Assembly (NCBI RefSeq): GCF_040546815.1
Contig: NZ_JBEPOO010000001.1
Coordinates: 4,154,001-4,218,000 of the forward strand
Source of the DNA: Devosia sp. 2618
Lineage (GTDB): Bacteria; Pseudomonadota; Alphaproteobacteria; Rhizobiales; Devosiaceae
Length of the DNA stretch: 64,000 nt
Direction of reading: 5' to 3'
The notes beneath the pieces are model-generated. The model was not told the origin of the DNA. It did no database searches and saw nothing but the letters and a program-made list of their open reading frames with translations. Both the position numbers and the translations under genes were made by a program. Shown here piece after piece: positions 16,157-24,606 of the stretch (positions are counted from its first letter, which is position 1; each line of letters starts with the position of its first letter).

Positions 16157-16753
16157 CTAGCCGCCTTTCTTGACGTCACCGTAATTGCCCGGAACCCAGA
16201 GCAGGTCGCGCGCCCCATTGTTGTTGGCGACGCGGGCCAGCACGAACAGCATGTCGGAGAGGCGGTTGAGATAGCGCACCGCTTCGGGATTGGTGTCGGG
16301 TTCGACCGAGGCCAATTCTACCGTAATGCGCTCGGCGCGACGGGTTACCGTCCGCGCGACATGCAGCGCGGCCGACAGCGGCGTGCCGCCGGGCAAAACG
16401 AAGCTTTTGAGCGGGGCGAGATCGGCGTTGAAATGGTCGATCTGTTTTTCGAGAAAATCGGTCTGCACCGCACGAACGCGGAGCGACGGAAACTGGGCAT
16501 CTGGATCATCGGTGCCGGGCGTTGCTAGGTCCGAGCCGACATCGAACAGATCGTTCTGGACGCGGCCAAGCAACATGTCGATGCGCGGCATGGATGTGGT
16601 CAGCAGGCGACACTGGCCGAGCAGCGCATTGGTTTCGTCCACCGTGCCATAGGCCTCGACGCGCAAGTCGAACTTTTGGCGTCGCGGGCCGCGCACCAGG
16701 CCGGTGGTGCCGTCATCGCCGGTCTTGGTGTAAATGCGGTTGAGCTTGACCAT
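16157..16753 (-). CDS. Cob(I)alamin adenosyltransferase, PduO type
   Basis: A 198-residue ATP:cob(I)alamin adenosyltransferase that makes adenosylcobalamin. The N-terminal RIYTKTGDDGTTGL is the ATP-binding motif of PduO-type enzymes. It is followed by RVEAYGTVDETNALLG, PGGTPLSAALHVARTVTRRAER and RYLNRLSDMLFVLAR. This is the trimeric PduO/MMAB family, not CobA/BtuR. It fits with cobST elsewhere in the window (58163-61185) in de novo or salvage cobalamin metabolism. It is preceded by the HIG1-like gene (nine bases between them) and followed by the rhomboid protease. Confidence 0.92.
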   Translation of the reverse strand: MVKLNRIYTKTGDDGTTGLVRGPRRQKFDLRVEAYGTVDETNALLGQCRLLTTSMPRIDMLLGRVQNDLFDVGSDLATPGTDDPDAQFPSLRVRAVQTDFLEKQIDHFNADLAPLKSFVLPGGTPLSAALHVARTVTRRAERITVELASVEPDTNPEAVRYLNRLSDMLFVLARVANNNGARDLLWVPGNYGDVKKGG

Positions 16754-16762
16754 GGTTCGGGC

Positions 16763-16966
16763 TTAACCGCGACCGCCGCCGCCGAACAGGAACAGCGCGC
16801 CGAGCAATAGAATCAGTGCAACGGCCTGGCCCATGACGCGCAGGCGCATCAGCCTCTGGCTGGTATTGCCCGGACCGCCTTTGACCATGTTCCACAGGCC
16901 CATGCCCAGCACGATAACGACAAAGAGCAGGGCGAGAGCGATGGCGATATTAAGGGCGGTTTCCAT
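16763..16966 (-). CDS. HIG1-domain-like twin transmembrane protein
   Basis: A 67-residue protein with two transmembrane helices (about residues 5-26 and 42-62) joined by a short basic loop NTSQRLMRLRVMGQ and ending in GGGGRG. This is the layout of the small HIG1_N proteins found in alphaproteobacteria, relatives of mitochondrial HIG1/Rcf1 that associate with respiratory complexes. The bacterial function is not established. It sits directly upstream of the adenosyltransferase gene on the same strand, with LysR behind it. Confidence 0.75.
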   Translation of the reverse strand: METALNIAIALALLFVVIVLGMGLWNMVKGGPGNTSQRLMRLRVMGQAVALILLLGALFLFGGGGRG

Positions 16967-16972
16967 GATGTC

Positions 16973-17878
16973 CTACCGTAGGGAGTGTTGCCCGTTGATA
17001 TAGGTCGAGAGACCATCAGCCAACGCGTCATAAATGGCACGAATTCGGTGCGAGGTGAACAATTCCCTGTGTGTGGTCAGCCAGATCTCGAGTGGCGGTA
17101 GCTTGAGATCGAGCGGCAGGGCCACCAACCCGGGCGTCAGCGGCACAAGATTGGCCTGACCGAAGCCGATGCCGAGCCCTGCCTTGATCAATTCCCAGCC
17201 CTGCGTCTGATTGTCCGAACGCAGCGCGAAGGCATCGCGGGTGATGTCAAAGCCAAGGTTTTTGGCATGGGCGACGATGGCCTCGGAGCGGTCAAAACCG
17301 ATCAGGTCATGTGTCCAGAGTTCGGCCGCCGTGGTCGGTCTGCCGCGCCGGGCGAGGTAACGCTCATGGGCGACGGCCACCAGCGGGATTTGCCCCAGAT
17401 GGCGCGTCACCAGTTCCAGTTGGGTCGGGCGGAACATGCGCACGGCAATGTCGGCCTCGCGCAGCAGGAGGTTTTCGGCTGAGTCCGAGGGCACGCTTTC
17501 GATCGCGATACGTGGATGATGGGCGCGGACCGAGGTCAGGATGGTGGGGAGCACATAATTGGAAATCATCGTGCTGGCGGTGATGCGCACCGTGCCGCCG
17601 CTATCGTCCTGCGCGCCATCGGCCAGCATCGAGGCTTCGGCAAAAGCCGTGCGGGCGGCGGCGACCGGCTCATATAGACGCAGTGCGGTGGCGTTGGGCC
17701 GCAGGCCTGCCATGGTACGCTCGAACAGCGTGAGGCCGAGATAGGCTTCAAGCGCCTCGATATGGCGGCCAAGCGTCGGCTGGCTCAGGCCCAGCGCCCG
17801 CGCGGCGGCGGACAGCGATCCTTCGGCCACCACGGCCGCAAAACTGCGCCACAGAGTCCAGTCGGGTTCTTTATTCAT
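16973..17878 (-). CDS. LysR-family transcriptional regulator
   Basis: A 301-residue LysR-type regulator. The N-terminal winged helix (FAAVVAEGSLSAAARALGLSQPTLGRHIEALEAYLGLTLFERTMAGLRPN, about residues 12-61) is followed by a periplasmic-binding-protein-like effector domain (about 90-290). The start at 17878 (MNKEPDWTLWRSF) lies 88 bp from the divergent oxidoreductase start at 17966, the classical LysR arrangement. It most likely controls that oxidoreductase/DUF4260 pair and itself. The inducer is unknown. The frame remains open to 18541 because of GC-rich antisense coding, which I disregard. Confidence 0.9.
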   Translation of the reverse strand: MNKEPDWTLWRSFAAVVAEGSLSAAARALGLSQPTLGRHIEALEAYLGLTLFERTMAGLRPNATALRLYEPVAAARTAFAEASMLADGAQDDSGGTVRITASTMISNYVLPTILTSVRAHHPRIAIESVPSDSAENLLLREADIAVRMFRPTQLELVTRHLGQIPLVAVAHERYLARRGRPTTAAELWTHDLIGFDRSEAIVAHAKNLGFDITRDAFALRSDNQTQGWELIKAGLGIGFGQANLVPLTPGLVALPLDLKLPPLEIWLTTHRELFTSHRIRAIYDALADGLSTYINGQHSLR

Positions 17879-17965
17879 AATTGAATGTCTGACCCCTGAT
17901 TTTGGCGAATGGATATACGTTATCGTCGAGCGCAACATGATGTCCATCGAGAACAGGAGAACATC

Positions 17966-18919
17966 ATGTCCAAGGGAAGCGTTACGGTTCTGGGAAGCAA
18001 CGGCCATCTCGGCAATGCCGCGATGTGGGGTTTTCGCGACGCCGGCTGGTCCGTCACCGGCCTCGGACGCACCAATCGCCGCCCGGTGCCAGACACCGCA
18101 TTCATCGCCGGTGATGCCGACGATATCGCGGTGGTTCGTGCCGCCATCGCCGATGCCGATGTGGTCGTTTACGGGTTGCATCTGCCTTACGACAAATGGG
18201 GCGCTGGTCGTGCCGAAGCCCAGCTTCAGGTGGTGATCGACGCCATGGCGGGCAGCGGCAAGACGCTGATGTTTCCTGGCACAATCTACAATTACAGCGC
18301 CGGTGACCGGACGCTGTCGCCGAGCCTGCGCCAGAAGGCCGAAGCGCCACGCGGCGATATCCGCATCACGCTCGAACGCATGCTCAAGGACGCGGCCCTG
18401 GCCGGGCAGTTTCAGACCATCATCTTGCGTGCCGGCGATTTCTACGGTCCGGGCAATCGCAGCGAATGGTTCGAACAAGCCATTTTGATGGATCAGGCCA
18501 AGGGCAAAGTGCATCACCTCGGCGATCTCAACCTGCGCCACAGCTGGGCCTATCTACCGGACCTCGGCAAGGCTTTCGCCATGCTGGCCGAGCGCCGGGC
18601 TGAGCTGGGCAGCTTTGAGAACTTCCACTTTGCCGGCAATTGGGTGTCGCATGGCCAGATGATGGCGGCGATCAATGCTGCGGTGGAGCACCCGCTCAAG
18701 GTCACGCCGATGGCGTGGTGGGTGCTGGGCGCCATGGGGCTGGTCAACCCGATGATGCGCGACATCTATCGCATGCGCTATCTGTGGCAGAACGAGATGG
18801 AGCTGGTCGACCCGCGCCTCGATGTCCTGCTGGGCGCAGGCTTTGCCACCCCGTTCGAAGATGCGGTGGCGGCAACAGTCACCGAACTGGTCGATAGCGC
18901 GGGCGCCAAGGCCGCCTGA
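17966..18919 (+). CDS. NAD(P)-dependent epimerase/oxidoreductase (Rossmann fold)
   Basis: A 317-residue protein with an extended-SDR-like fold. The N-terminal dinucleotide loop is VTVLGSNGHLGNAAM, followed by YGLHLPYDKWG, FPGTIYNYSAGDRTL and the RAGDFYGPGNRSEW motif common to NAD-dependent epimerase/dehydratase relatives. The typical catalytic YxxxK is not obvious, so the reaction is unassigned. The ATG at 17966 has AGGAG six bases upstream. It is divergent from the LysR regulator and followed after 13 bp by a DUF4260 gene, so the two form a small inducible unit. Confidence 0.82.
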   Translation: MSKGSVTVLGSNGHLGNAAMWGFRDAGWSVTGLGRTNRRPVPDTAFIAGDADDIAVVRAAIADADVVVYGLHLPYDKWGAGRAEAQLQVVIDAMAGSGKTLMFPGTIYNYSAGDRTLSPSLRQKAEAPRGDIRITLERMLKDAALAGQFQTIILRAGDFYGPGNRSEWFEQAILMDQAKGKVHHLGDLNLRHSWAYLPDLGKAFAMLAERRAELGSFENFHFAGNWVSHGQMMAAINAAVEHPLKVTPMAWWVLGAMGLVNPMMRDIYRMRYLWQNEMELVDPRLDVLLGAGFATPFEDAVAATVTELVDSAGAKAA

Positions 18920-18932
18920 AGGAGCAATTGAG

Positions 18933-19307
18933 ATGACCCATTTTGTGCGGTGGCAGCGTGTTGAAGGTCTGCTGATATTGCTCGCCGGGCTGGTGATTGC
19001 CTGGCAGGTCGATAGCAGTCTGGCCTGGTGGGCGGCGTTGCTGCTGTTCTTTGCGCCAGACCTGAGCTTTCTAGGCTATGGCCTCGGCCCGAAGTTGGGC
19101 GGCGCGATCTACAATAGTGTTCACGTCTATGCGTTCGGCGTCATCGTGCTCGCCGCCGGCATGGTCCTCGCCATGCCATTCGTCGCGGCGATGGGCGCCC
19201 TCTGGTTCTCCCATTGCGGCTTTGACCGGGCGCTTGGCTATGGCCTCAAATCACCCGAGAGCTTTTCCGACACCCATCTCGGACGCATCGGCAAACACAA
19301 GCCTTAG
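18933..19307 (+). CDS. DUF4260 membrane protein
   Basis: A 124-residue protein with three to four hydrophobic segments (about residues 10-25, 31-48 and 66-92) and the family pattern FAPDLSFLGYGLGPKLGGAIYNSVHVYAFG and FDRALGYGLKSPESFSDTHLGRIGK. This matches DUF4260, small membrane proteins of unknown function. GGAG lies nine bases before the ATG at 18933. It follows the oxidoreductase gene as the second member of the LysR-linked operon. Its stop codon overlaps antiparallel with that of gluQRS (TTAG). Confidence 0.8.
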   Translation: MTHFVRWQRVEGLLILLAGLVIAWQVDSSLAWWAALLLFFAPDLSFLGYGLGPKLGGAIYNSVHVYAFGVIVLAAGMVLAMPFVAAMGALWFSHCGFDRALGYGLKSPESFSDTHLGRIGKHKP

Positions 19308-20161
19308 AGCCCGACCGCGCGCCGCACATCGTCTGGCGTCCAACCCTTGGCTCGGAGATCCGTAAGGGTTTCCGAGCCTTTCGATTTGGCGAGCTTTTTG
19401 CCCTCGTCATCGAGGATCAGCTTGTGAAAATTGTAGATCGGCGAGGGCAGGCCAAGCAGCATTTGCAGCAGCGCATGGATATCGGTCGCCGCTTCCATGT
19501 CCCGGCCGCGCGTCACGTGGGTAATGGCTTGCGCCGCGTCGTCCACCACAACGCTCAGGTGATAGCTGGTCGGCGTGCCCTTGCGCTGCAGCACCACATC
19601 GCCCCAGCGTTCGGGCCGCGCGTGGCGGATTTGCGGGCGGTCGGTCACCAACGGGCCAACGACCGAAAATGTCAGCATGCCGACGCGGTCCATGGCGCGT
19701 TCCGTATCGAGGCGAAACTGCACCGGATCGCCGCGCTCCAGCCGCTCGATCTGCTCGCCGCGATCAAGATGGCGGCACGTGCCGGGATAGAGCGGCGCGC
19801 CGTCCGGGTCGCTGCCCTCGGCGCTCGCCGCAATATCGCTGCGTGAACAAAAGCACGGATAGAGCAGGTTTTCGTCGCGCAGCACATTGCCGGCTTCGGC
19901 ATAGGCGTCGAGCCGGTCGGACTGCTGCATCACCGGTTGCGGCCAGTCGAGGCCCAGCCAATGCAGATCGTCAAAGATCGCCGTGACAAAATCGGGTTTA
20001 CTGCGTTCGGCATCAATGTCTTCGATCCGCAGCAAAGCGGTGCCACCGAGCAGCTTTGCCGCGTTCCAGGTATAAAGCGCGGAATAGGCGTGGCCGAGAT
20101 GCAGCCGCCCATTGGGGCTAGGCGCAAAGCGAAGGACAGAACTGGATGATGAATTTGGCAC
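19304..20161 (-). CDS. gluQ: Glutamyl-Q tRNA(Asp) synthetase
   Basis: Truncated glutamyl-tRNA-synthetase paralog (285 residues) that attaches glutamate to queuosine at position 34 of tRNA(Asp). It has the class I HIGH-type motif (FAPSPNGRLHLGHAYSA), the zinc-site cysteines YPCFCSR...YPGTCR and the KMSK-equivalent KLAKSKG. It lacks the anticodon-binding C-terminal domain, as expected for GluQRS. The start is GTG at 20161. A queuosine-precursor transporter gene is also in the window at 62311. It is divergent from the DNA glycosylase gene with 13 bp between starts. Confidence 0.92.
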   Translation of the reverse strand: MPNSSSSSVLRFAPSPNGRLHLGHAYSALYTWNAAKLLGGTALLRIEDIDAERSKPDFVTAIFDDLHWLGLDWPQPVMQQSDRLDAYAEAGNVLRDENLLYPCFCSRSDIAASAEGSDPDGAPLYPGTCRHLDRGEQIERLERGDPVQFRLDTERAMDRVGMLTFSVVGPLVTDRPQIRHARPERWGDVVLQRKGTPTSYHLSVVVDDAAQAITHVTRGRDMEAATDIHALLQMLLGLPSPIYNFHKLILDDEGKKLAKSKGSETLTDLRAKGWTPDDVRRAVGL

Positions 20162-20174
20162 GAGGCGTTTCTAC

Positions 20175-20834
20175 ATGACTGGCCTGCTCGCGTCACCGCG
20201 TCTCGATAGCGTCGAAGCCATCGCCGCCCATATCGATCTGCTCGTCGGCATGGACCCGCGTCTCGCCACAGTCCGCGACCGGGCAGGGCCGGTGCAGCCG
20301 CGTATCACCCAGCCGGGCTTTGTTGGTATCGCCAAGGTGATCTGCGGCCAGCAATTGTCGGTTGCCAGCGCGCGGGCGATCTGGTCGCGCTATGAACTGC
20401 TGCCGGGTGCGCTCGATCCGGTGACCTATCTGGCGCTGAGCGAAGAAGACGTGCGGGCGACCGGGTTTTCCGGCGGCAAGTTCCGGACGGTGCGGGTGAT
20501 CGCCGAGGCGATGGCGGCGGGGGACCTCGATTTCGACCACCTCGAAACGCTCCCTGCCGATGACGCCGTCGCCTATCTCGTCGCCCATAAAGGCATAGGG
20601 CCGTGGACGGCGCAGGTCTATCTGATGTTCTGTGCCGGCCATCCCGACGTCTTTCCGGCCGGCGATCTGGCTTTGCTCAAGGCCGTGCAGCATGGGCTCG
20701 GACTTGACGCGCGTCCAACCATCGCGGCAATGTCCGTTATTGCTGAATTCTGGTCGCCCTATCGCTCTGCGGCGGCATTACTCTTCTGGCGCTATTTTGC
20801 AGTTTTGCGAGACCGCGATGGCATTTTGCTATGA
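20175..20834 (+). CDS. DNA-3-methyladenine glycosylase (AlkA-type HhH-GPD)
   Basis: A 219-residue base-excision repair glycosylase that removes alkylated bases. The helix-hairpin-helix is HKGIGPWTAQVYLMF, and the catalytic aspartate lies in the GPD segment HPDVFPAGDLALLKAV. Upstream is the hallmark ICGQQLSVASARAI. Length fits the single-domain AlkA/MAG2 group without the E. coli AlkA N-terminal domain. The ATG at 20175 gives a compact start 13 bp from the divergent gluQ. The LuxR-type gene begins 12 bp downstream on the same strand and may be co-transcribed. No LexA box is visible in the short upstream region. Confidence 0.9.
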   Translation: MTGLLASPRLDSVEAIAAHIDLLVGMDPRLATVRDRAGPVQPRITQPGFVGIAKVICGQQLSVASARAIWSRYELLPGALDPVTYLALSEEDVRATGFSGGKFRTVRVIAEAMAAGDLDFDHLETLPADDAVAYLVAHKGIGPWTAQVYLMFCAGHPDVFPAGDLALLKAVQHGLGLDARPTIAAMSVIAEFWSPYRSAAALLFWRYFAVLRDRDGILL

Positions 20835-20846
20835 GGGCCGAAACGC

Positions 20847-21929
20847 GTGAGCGTTGTCGATAGAATTTACGAAGCCGCTTTTGTGCCCGAGATGTGGCCG
20901 AAGGCGCTCGCCGAAATTACCGACCTCAGCAGTTCTTCGTCTGGTGCGATGTTAATCGTCGACCGTCGGCTGCCCCCACTCTATTCGGCCACCGAAAATG
21001 TAACTGATACGCTGGAGGCCTTCGCACAGTCACCGGGCTGGTATGATAATTCGCGACTGCATAGAATTCAACGCAAGAATTATTCCGGTTTTCTTGAAGT
21101 CAGCGAGTTCTCGACCGAAGAAGAACGTCGGCTCGACAAGTCGCAGCAGCATATGGAAAGCCTGGGCATAAGCTGGCAAATCGGGTCTGCAGTGTTGATG
21201 CCGGGCGGTGAGACGGTGTTGTTCACCTTCGAACGCATGTTGGGCATGGCCCGATTTTCACCCGAGGATGTGGCGCTGTTTAACGATTTGCGACCGCATC
21301 TTGCCCGCGCCAGCCTGATGGCGGCGCGCCTTAAGCTCGAGCGCGCACAGGCCAGTGTCGATGCGATGGATGCGATGGGTGTTCCCGCCGCCGTGATCCT
21401 GCCGTCTGGCGTGGTCATCACGACAAATACGCTGTTCGAGCAACTGGGTGATGTGCTGCGGCCTGCAGCTTTCGGGCGCCTGATGGCGCGTGACCGGCAG
21501 GCCAACCGGCTGCTACAGGCGGCAATTCCCGGGGGTGATCAGGGTTTTGCACCGCAAACACGCTCCATCCCTATGCAACTTTATGACGGCGAAAGAGCTA
21601 TCGTCGTCCATGTCATTCCCCTGCACCGCTCGGCCAGCGATGTGTTTGACCGGGGTGCCGCTTTGGTCGCCGTAACCGGATATTCTGTTGAGGGTAACAC
21701 GCCCTCCGACGCCGTTTTGCGGGGCTTGTTCGACCTTTCTCCCGCCGAAGCAGGCATTGCTACCGATCTGTCCTCTGGTCAAGCCATCAAGGACATCGCC
21801 ACCCAGCGCGGCGTCGCGGTCTCCACCGTACGCACCCATCTGGCGCAGATTTTCCGCAAGACGGGTACCAGCCAGCAGGGGCAGCTGATCGCACTGCTCA
21901 AAGGCATCAGCGGCTATCCAGTGCCCTAG
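20847..21929 (+). CDS. LuxR-type HTH regulator with uncharacterised N-terminal region (copy 1)
   Basis: A 360-residue regulator starting at GTG 20847. The C-terminal about 65 residues form a GerE/LuxR helix-turn-helix (FDLSPAEAGIATDLSSGQAIKDIATQRGVAVSTVRTHLAQIFRKTGTSQQGQLIALL). The first 280 residues contain no receiver domain or autoinducer-binding motif that I recognise. They have a beta-rich, PAS/GAF-like look (SSGAMLIVDRRLPPLYSATENV...) and a central helix EERRLDKSQQHMESLG. A second protein of the same layout is encoded at 38818-39927. The gene follows the glycosylase gene closely. Signal and targets are unknown. Confidence 0.85.
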   Translation: MSVVDRIYEAAFVPEMWPKALAEITDLSSSSSGAMLIVDRRLPPLYSATENVTDTLEAFAQSPGWYDNSRLHRIQRKNYSGFLEVSEFSTEEERRLDKSQQHMESLGISWQIGSAVLMPGGETVLFTFERMLGMARFSPEDVALFNDLRPHLARASLMAARLKLERAQASVDAMDAMGVPAAVILPSGVVITTNTLFEQLGDVLRPAAFGRLMARDRQANRLLQAAIPGGDQGFAPQTRSIPMQLYDGERAIVVHVIPLHRSASDVFDRGAALVAVTGYSVEGNTPSDAVLRGLFDLSPAEAGIATDLSSGQAIKDIATQRGVAVSTVRTHLAQIFRKTGTSQQGQLIALLKGISGYPVP

Positions 21930-22050
21930 CCGTCGTGTCCGGTGTGGCTCCCAAACCACAATCGGCCATTCCATCCATCTCCTCTCCATCAAATGAATGA
22001 TGTGCCCATTGCACGCTTGCCCGAACCTGCTCCCCAAGCAAATCGGGAGA

Positions 22051-22863
22051 ATGGCTGTGCGACTGAAGAATTTGGGTCTGGCGGGTGGGTTGGTGAGCGT
22101 GCTGGCGTTGGGCGGGAGCGCTGTGGCGCAGGAAACGACCGACTGGACCGGCTTTTATGCCGGCATTTTTGGCGGCTATGGTCTTGATAGCGACAGCTCG
22201 TCGGGTAGTTCCATTGGTCCGGCGAGCATCACAATTGGCGGCACTGCGCTAGACGGTTCGCTTGCGTCGTCCACTGGCCGTATTGATGGTATCTTCGGCG
22301 GGGCAACCGCCGGCTACAATTATCAGCACAACAACATCGTCTTCGGCGTCGAGGGCAATGTCGGCCTCGGACAGCTGGGGCAAACCAATAGCTCCGATCT
22401 ATCAGTGAGCTTTGCGGGCGGCGGCAACTCCGTTTCACTCAATTCTTCGGAGCGGACGCAGTATGATATCAATTGGTATAGCAGTCTGGTCGGACGCTTA
22501 GGCCTGGCCCATGGCAGCTGGCTTTTCACTCTCAAGGGCGGTGTTGTGCTGGCTGATGCATCCGTCGATGCCACGTCACGTCTGATCGTCGAAGACCCCA
22601 ACAATGTGATCGGTATCGCCCCCGGCATTGATGTTCCCGGCAGCTCGAATGCGTCACAGGTTCTGGTCGGTACGACTTTCGGCTTTGGTGCCGAAACCAT
22701 GATCGCCGACAATGTCTCGATCGGGGCTGAATATGCCTATGTCGCACTGCCCGATCTGTCGGCGCCCTCGCCCGGCATTGGCGGGCTGCTCGGTGGCGGT
22801 GGTGGCTCGACCTTTGGCGGCGGCATTCACCAGATCAAGGCCAGCCTCAATTACCATTTCTGA
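22051..22863 (+). CDS. Outer-membrane beta-barrel protein (Omp25-like)
   Basis: About 270 residues. The N-terminal signal peptide is MAVRLKNLGLAGGLVSVLALGGSAVAQ, then TDWTGFYAGIFGGYGLD, the typical first strand of Omp25/Omp31-type porin-like barrels of Rhizobiales. Alternating strands follow (NIVFGVEGNVGLGQLG, HGSWLFTLKGGVVLADA, GAEYAYVALPD), and the protein ends in KASLNYHF with the C-terminal phenylalanine that marks outer-membrane insertion. The ATG at 22051 is one base from GGGAG, so the GTG at 22057, seven bases away, may be the true start. A strong intrinsic terminator follows the gene. Confidence 0.87.
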   Translation: MAVRLKNLGLAGGLVSVLALGGSAVAQETTDWTGFYAGIFGGYGLDSDSSSGSSIGPASITIGGTALDGSLASSTGRIDGIFGGATAGYNYQHNNIVFGVEGNVGLGQLGQTNSSDLSVSFAGGGNSVSLNSSERTQYDINWYSSLVGRLGLAHGSWLFTLKGGVVLADASVDATSRLIVEDPNNVIGIAPGIDVPGSSNASQVLVGTTFGFGAETMIADNVSIGAEYAYVALPDLSAPSPGIGGLLGGGGGSTFGGGIHQIKASLNYHF

Positions 22864-22871
22864 CTTAACTT

Positions 22872-22906
22872 GGCCCGGGAACGACCTCCATCCCGGGCCT
22901 TTCTTT
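22872..22906 (+). terminator. Intrinsic terminator after the outer-membrane protein gene
   Basis: A perfect 9-bp stem GGCCCGGGA / TCCCGGGCC (22872-22880 and 22891-22899) with a 10-base loop is followed by TTTCTTT. It begins nine bases past the stop codon. Confidence 0.85.
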
Positions 22907-22970
22907 GGCGTTGCGCCAACAAGTGTGCTAGCCCCAAGGCAGTTCAGAAATCTGCTGAGGTCCAGCTCAA

Positions 22971-23633
22971 GTGTCGATTAAACTCTCCGGCCCCATGTTG
23001 CCACCGGTTTCCGGTGGCGCACCCAAACAGGCCGTTGTGCTGCTGCATGGCTATGGCAGCGATGGCAATGATCTGATCGGCCTTGCGCCGCACTGGCAGG
23101 GTCTGCTGCCCGACGCAGTGTTTATTTCGCCTAATGCGCCCGAGCAGTGCCGCCAAATGGCATCGGGCTATCAGTGGTTCGACATTGCTTTTGAGGGCGA
23201 CCGGCTGGCTAGCCGCCAGATCGGCGTCGTCAACGCGCGGCCCGTGCTGGTCGAATTTCTCAACGACCTCTGGAGCCAGAGCGGCATCACGCCGGACAAC
23301 ACCATTCTGGTCGGCTTCAGCCAGGGCGCCATGATGGCGCTGCATGTGGGACTGTCGCTCGAAACGCCGCTGATGGGCATTATCGCTTTTTCCGGCGCTT
23401 TCGTGCCGCCCGAAGGGTTTGGCGAAACGCTGATGGCCAAGAGCCCGGTCTGCCTCGTGCATGGCGATATGGACGGGGTGGTCGATCCCGAACTCAGTGC
23501 CGATGCCGATGTGGCACTGCGGCTGGCTGGCTACGATGTCAGCTACCACGTCAGCCCCGGTGTCGGGCACGGTATTGCGCCGGACGGGCTGGCTTTTGCC
23601 TCTGAGTTCATCACGCGAATTTCACATAAATAA
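22971..23633 (+). CDS. Alpha/beta hydrolase, phospholipase/carboxylesterase family
   Basis: A 220-residue serine hydrolase of the Abhydrolase_2 family. The oxyanion region is VVLLHGYGSDGNDLIGLAPHW and the nucleophile elbow is VGFSQGAMMALHVG. The Asp is in LVHGDMDGVVDPELS and the catalytic His in SPGVGHGIAPDGL. The family hydrolyses short-chain esters or lysophospholipids in the cytoplasm; the substrate here is unknown. The start is GTG 22971, preceded by a weak ribosome-binding site. It stands as its own unit between the barrel-protein terminator and the HNH gene. Confidence 0.88.
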   Translation: MSIKLSGPMLPPVSGGAPKQAVVLLHGYGSDGNDLIGLAPHWQGLLPDAVFISPNAPEQCRQMASGYQWFDIAFEGDRLASRQIGVVNARPVLVEFLNDLWSQSGITPDNTILVGFSQGAMMALHVGLSLETPLMGIIAFSGAFVPPEGFGETLMAKSPVCLVHGDMDGVVDPELSADADVALRLAGYDVSYHVSPGVGHGIAPDGLAFASEFITRISHK

Positions 23634-23722
23634 GCCTTACGCCCCCGCTTCACAGCCCTGACACAAAGGGCCTAGTATAAGGGGGCTATGGACTTACTCG
23701 ATTCCCGATCCGGGAGACTCTA

Positions 23723-24280
23723 GTGACCATCCACGTGTCGCCTGAGGCCTGTCCCGCGCTTGTGTTGAACGCCGATTTTCGGCCGCTCAGCTATTACCCG
23801 TTATCGCTCTGGTCGTGGCAGGACGCGATCAAGGCGGTGTGTCTCGATCGGGTCAATATCGTCAGTCTCTACGACACGGTCATCCACTCGCCCAGCTTCG
23901 AAATGCGGCTGCCCAGCGTCGTGTCGCTCAAGGATTATGTTAAGCCCGCGCGCCATCCGGCGTTCACCCGCTTTAACGTCTTCCTGCGCGATCACTTCCA
24001 GTGCCAATACTGCGGCGCCAAGGATGATCTGACCTTCGATCACGTCATTCCGCGCTCCAAGGGCGGGCTGACGACCTGGGATAATGTCGTGGCTGCCTGT
24101 GCGCCATGCAATCTGCGCAAGGCCAACCGGATGCCCAGCGAAATCCGCATGTTCCCGCATCAGGCACCGTATCACCCGACGGTGCATGACCTGCACAATA
24201 ATGGCCGGGCCTTCCCGCCCAACCATCTGCATCAGAGTTGGCTCGATTACCTCTACTGGGATATCGAACTGGAGCCGTGA
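23723..24280 (+). CDS. HNH endonuclease-domain protein
   Basis: A 185-residue protein with an HNH core near residues 92-135. It shows a zinc-ribbon CQYCGAKDD, then LTFDHVIPRSKGG, WDNVVAACAPCNLRKAN, so the catalytic His, Asn and paired Cys ligands are present. The N-terminal half (VLNADFRPLSYYPLSLWSWQDAIKAVCLDRVNIV) is the usual extension of this common stand-alone bacterial HNH group. The physiological role of that group is not clear to me; it is widespread in chromosomes outside phage. The start is GTG 23723. The toxin-antitoxin pair follows after 59 bp. Confidence 0.88.
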   Translation: MTIHVSPEACPALVLNADFRPLSYYPLSLWSWQDAIKAVCLDRVNIVSLYDTVIHSPSFEMRLPSVVSLKDYVKPARHPAFTRFNVFLRDHFQCQYCGAKDDLTFDHVIPRSKGGLTTWDNVVAACAPCNLRKANRMPSEIRMFPHQAPYHPTVHDLHNNGRAFPPNHLHQSWLDYLYWDIELEP

Positions 24281-24339
24281 TCCTTGCAGCTTTCGCGTCC
24301 AATAACTATTATTGGTGGCACTAGATCGTGGAGGCAGCA

Positions 24340-24606
24340 ATGGCCATCAGCGCGGAACTGGGCGAAAATCTCGAAAAGGTCGTGGCCGACCTCGTCGAAA
24401 ACGGCCGCTACAACTCCAAAAGCGAAGTGCTGCGCGAAGGCGTACGGCTCGTGCAGGAGCGCGAGGCGCGGTTCAAGGAATTGTCTGCCCTAATTCAAGA
24501 AGGCGAGGATGATATCGCCGCCGGCAGGGTGTACCCGGCTGATGAGGTTTTCGACCGAGTTCGAGAAGCTATTGCGAAAGTTGCGGCTGCAAAGAAAGCT
24601 TCGTGA
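24340..24606 (+). CDS. parD: ParD-family antitoxin
   Basis: An 88-residue antitoxin. The N-terminal ribbon-helix-helix (MAISAELGENLEKVVADLVENGRYNSKSEVLREGVRLVQERE) binds its operator and represses the pair, and the C-terminal half wraps the toxin. The start at 24340 has GGAGG seven bases upstream; an in-frame codon four triplets earlier is less likely. Its TGA overlaps the toxin's ATG (TGATG at 24604-24608), giving coupled translation. A 13-bp AT-rich stretch CCAATAACTATTATTGG just upstream (24299-24315) is palindromic and may be the autoregulatory operator. Confidence 0.85.
   Translation: MAISAELGENLEKVVADLVENGRYNSKSEVLREGVRLVQEREARFKELSALIQEGEDDIAAGRVYPADEVFDRVREAIAKVAAAKKAS

Noticed and set aside
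17879..18541. Upstream extension of the LysR frame by 221 residues
   Set aside because: It runs antisense into the oxidoreductase gene, and the LysR helix-turn-helix must be near the N-terminus.
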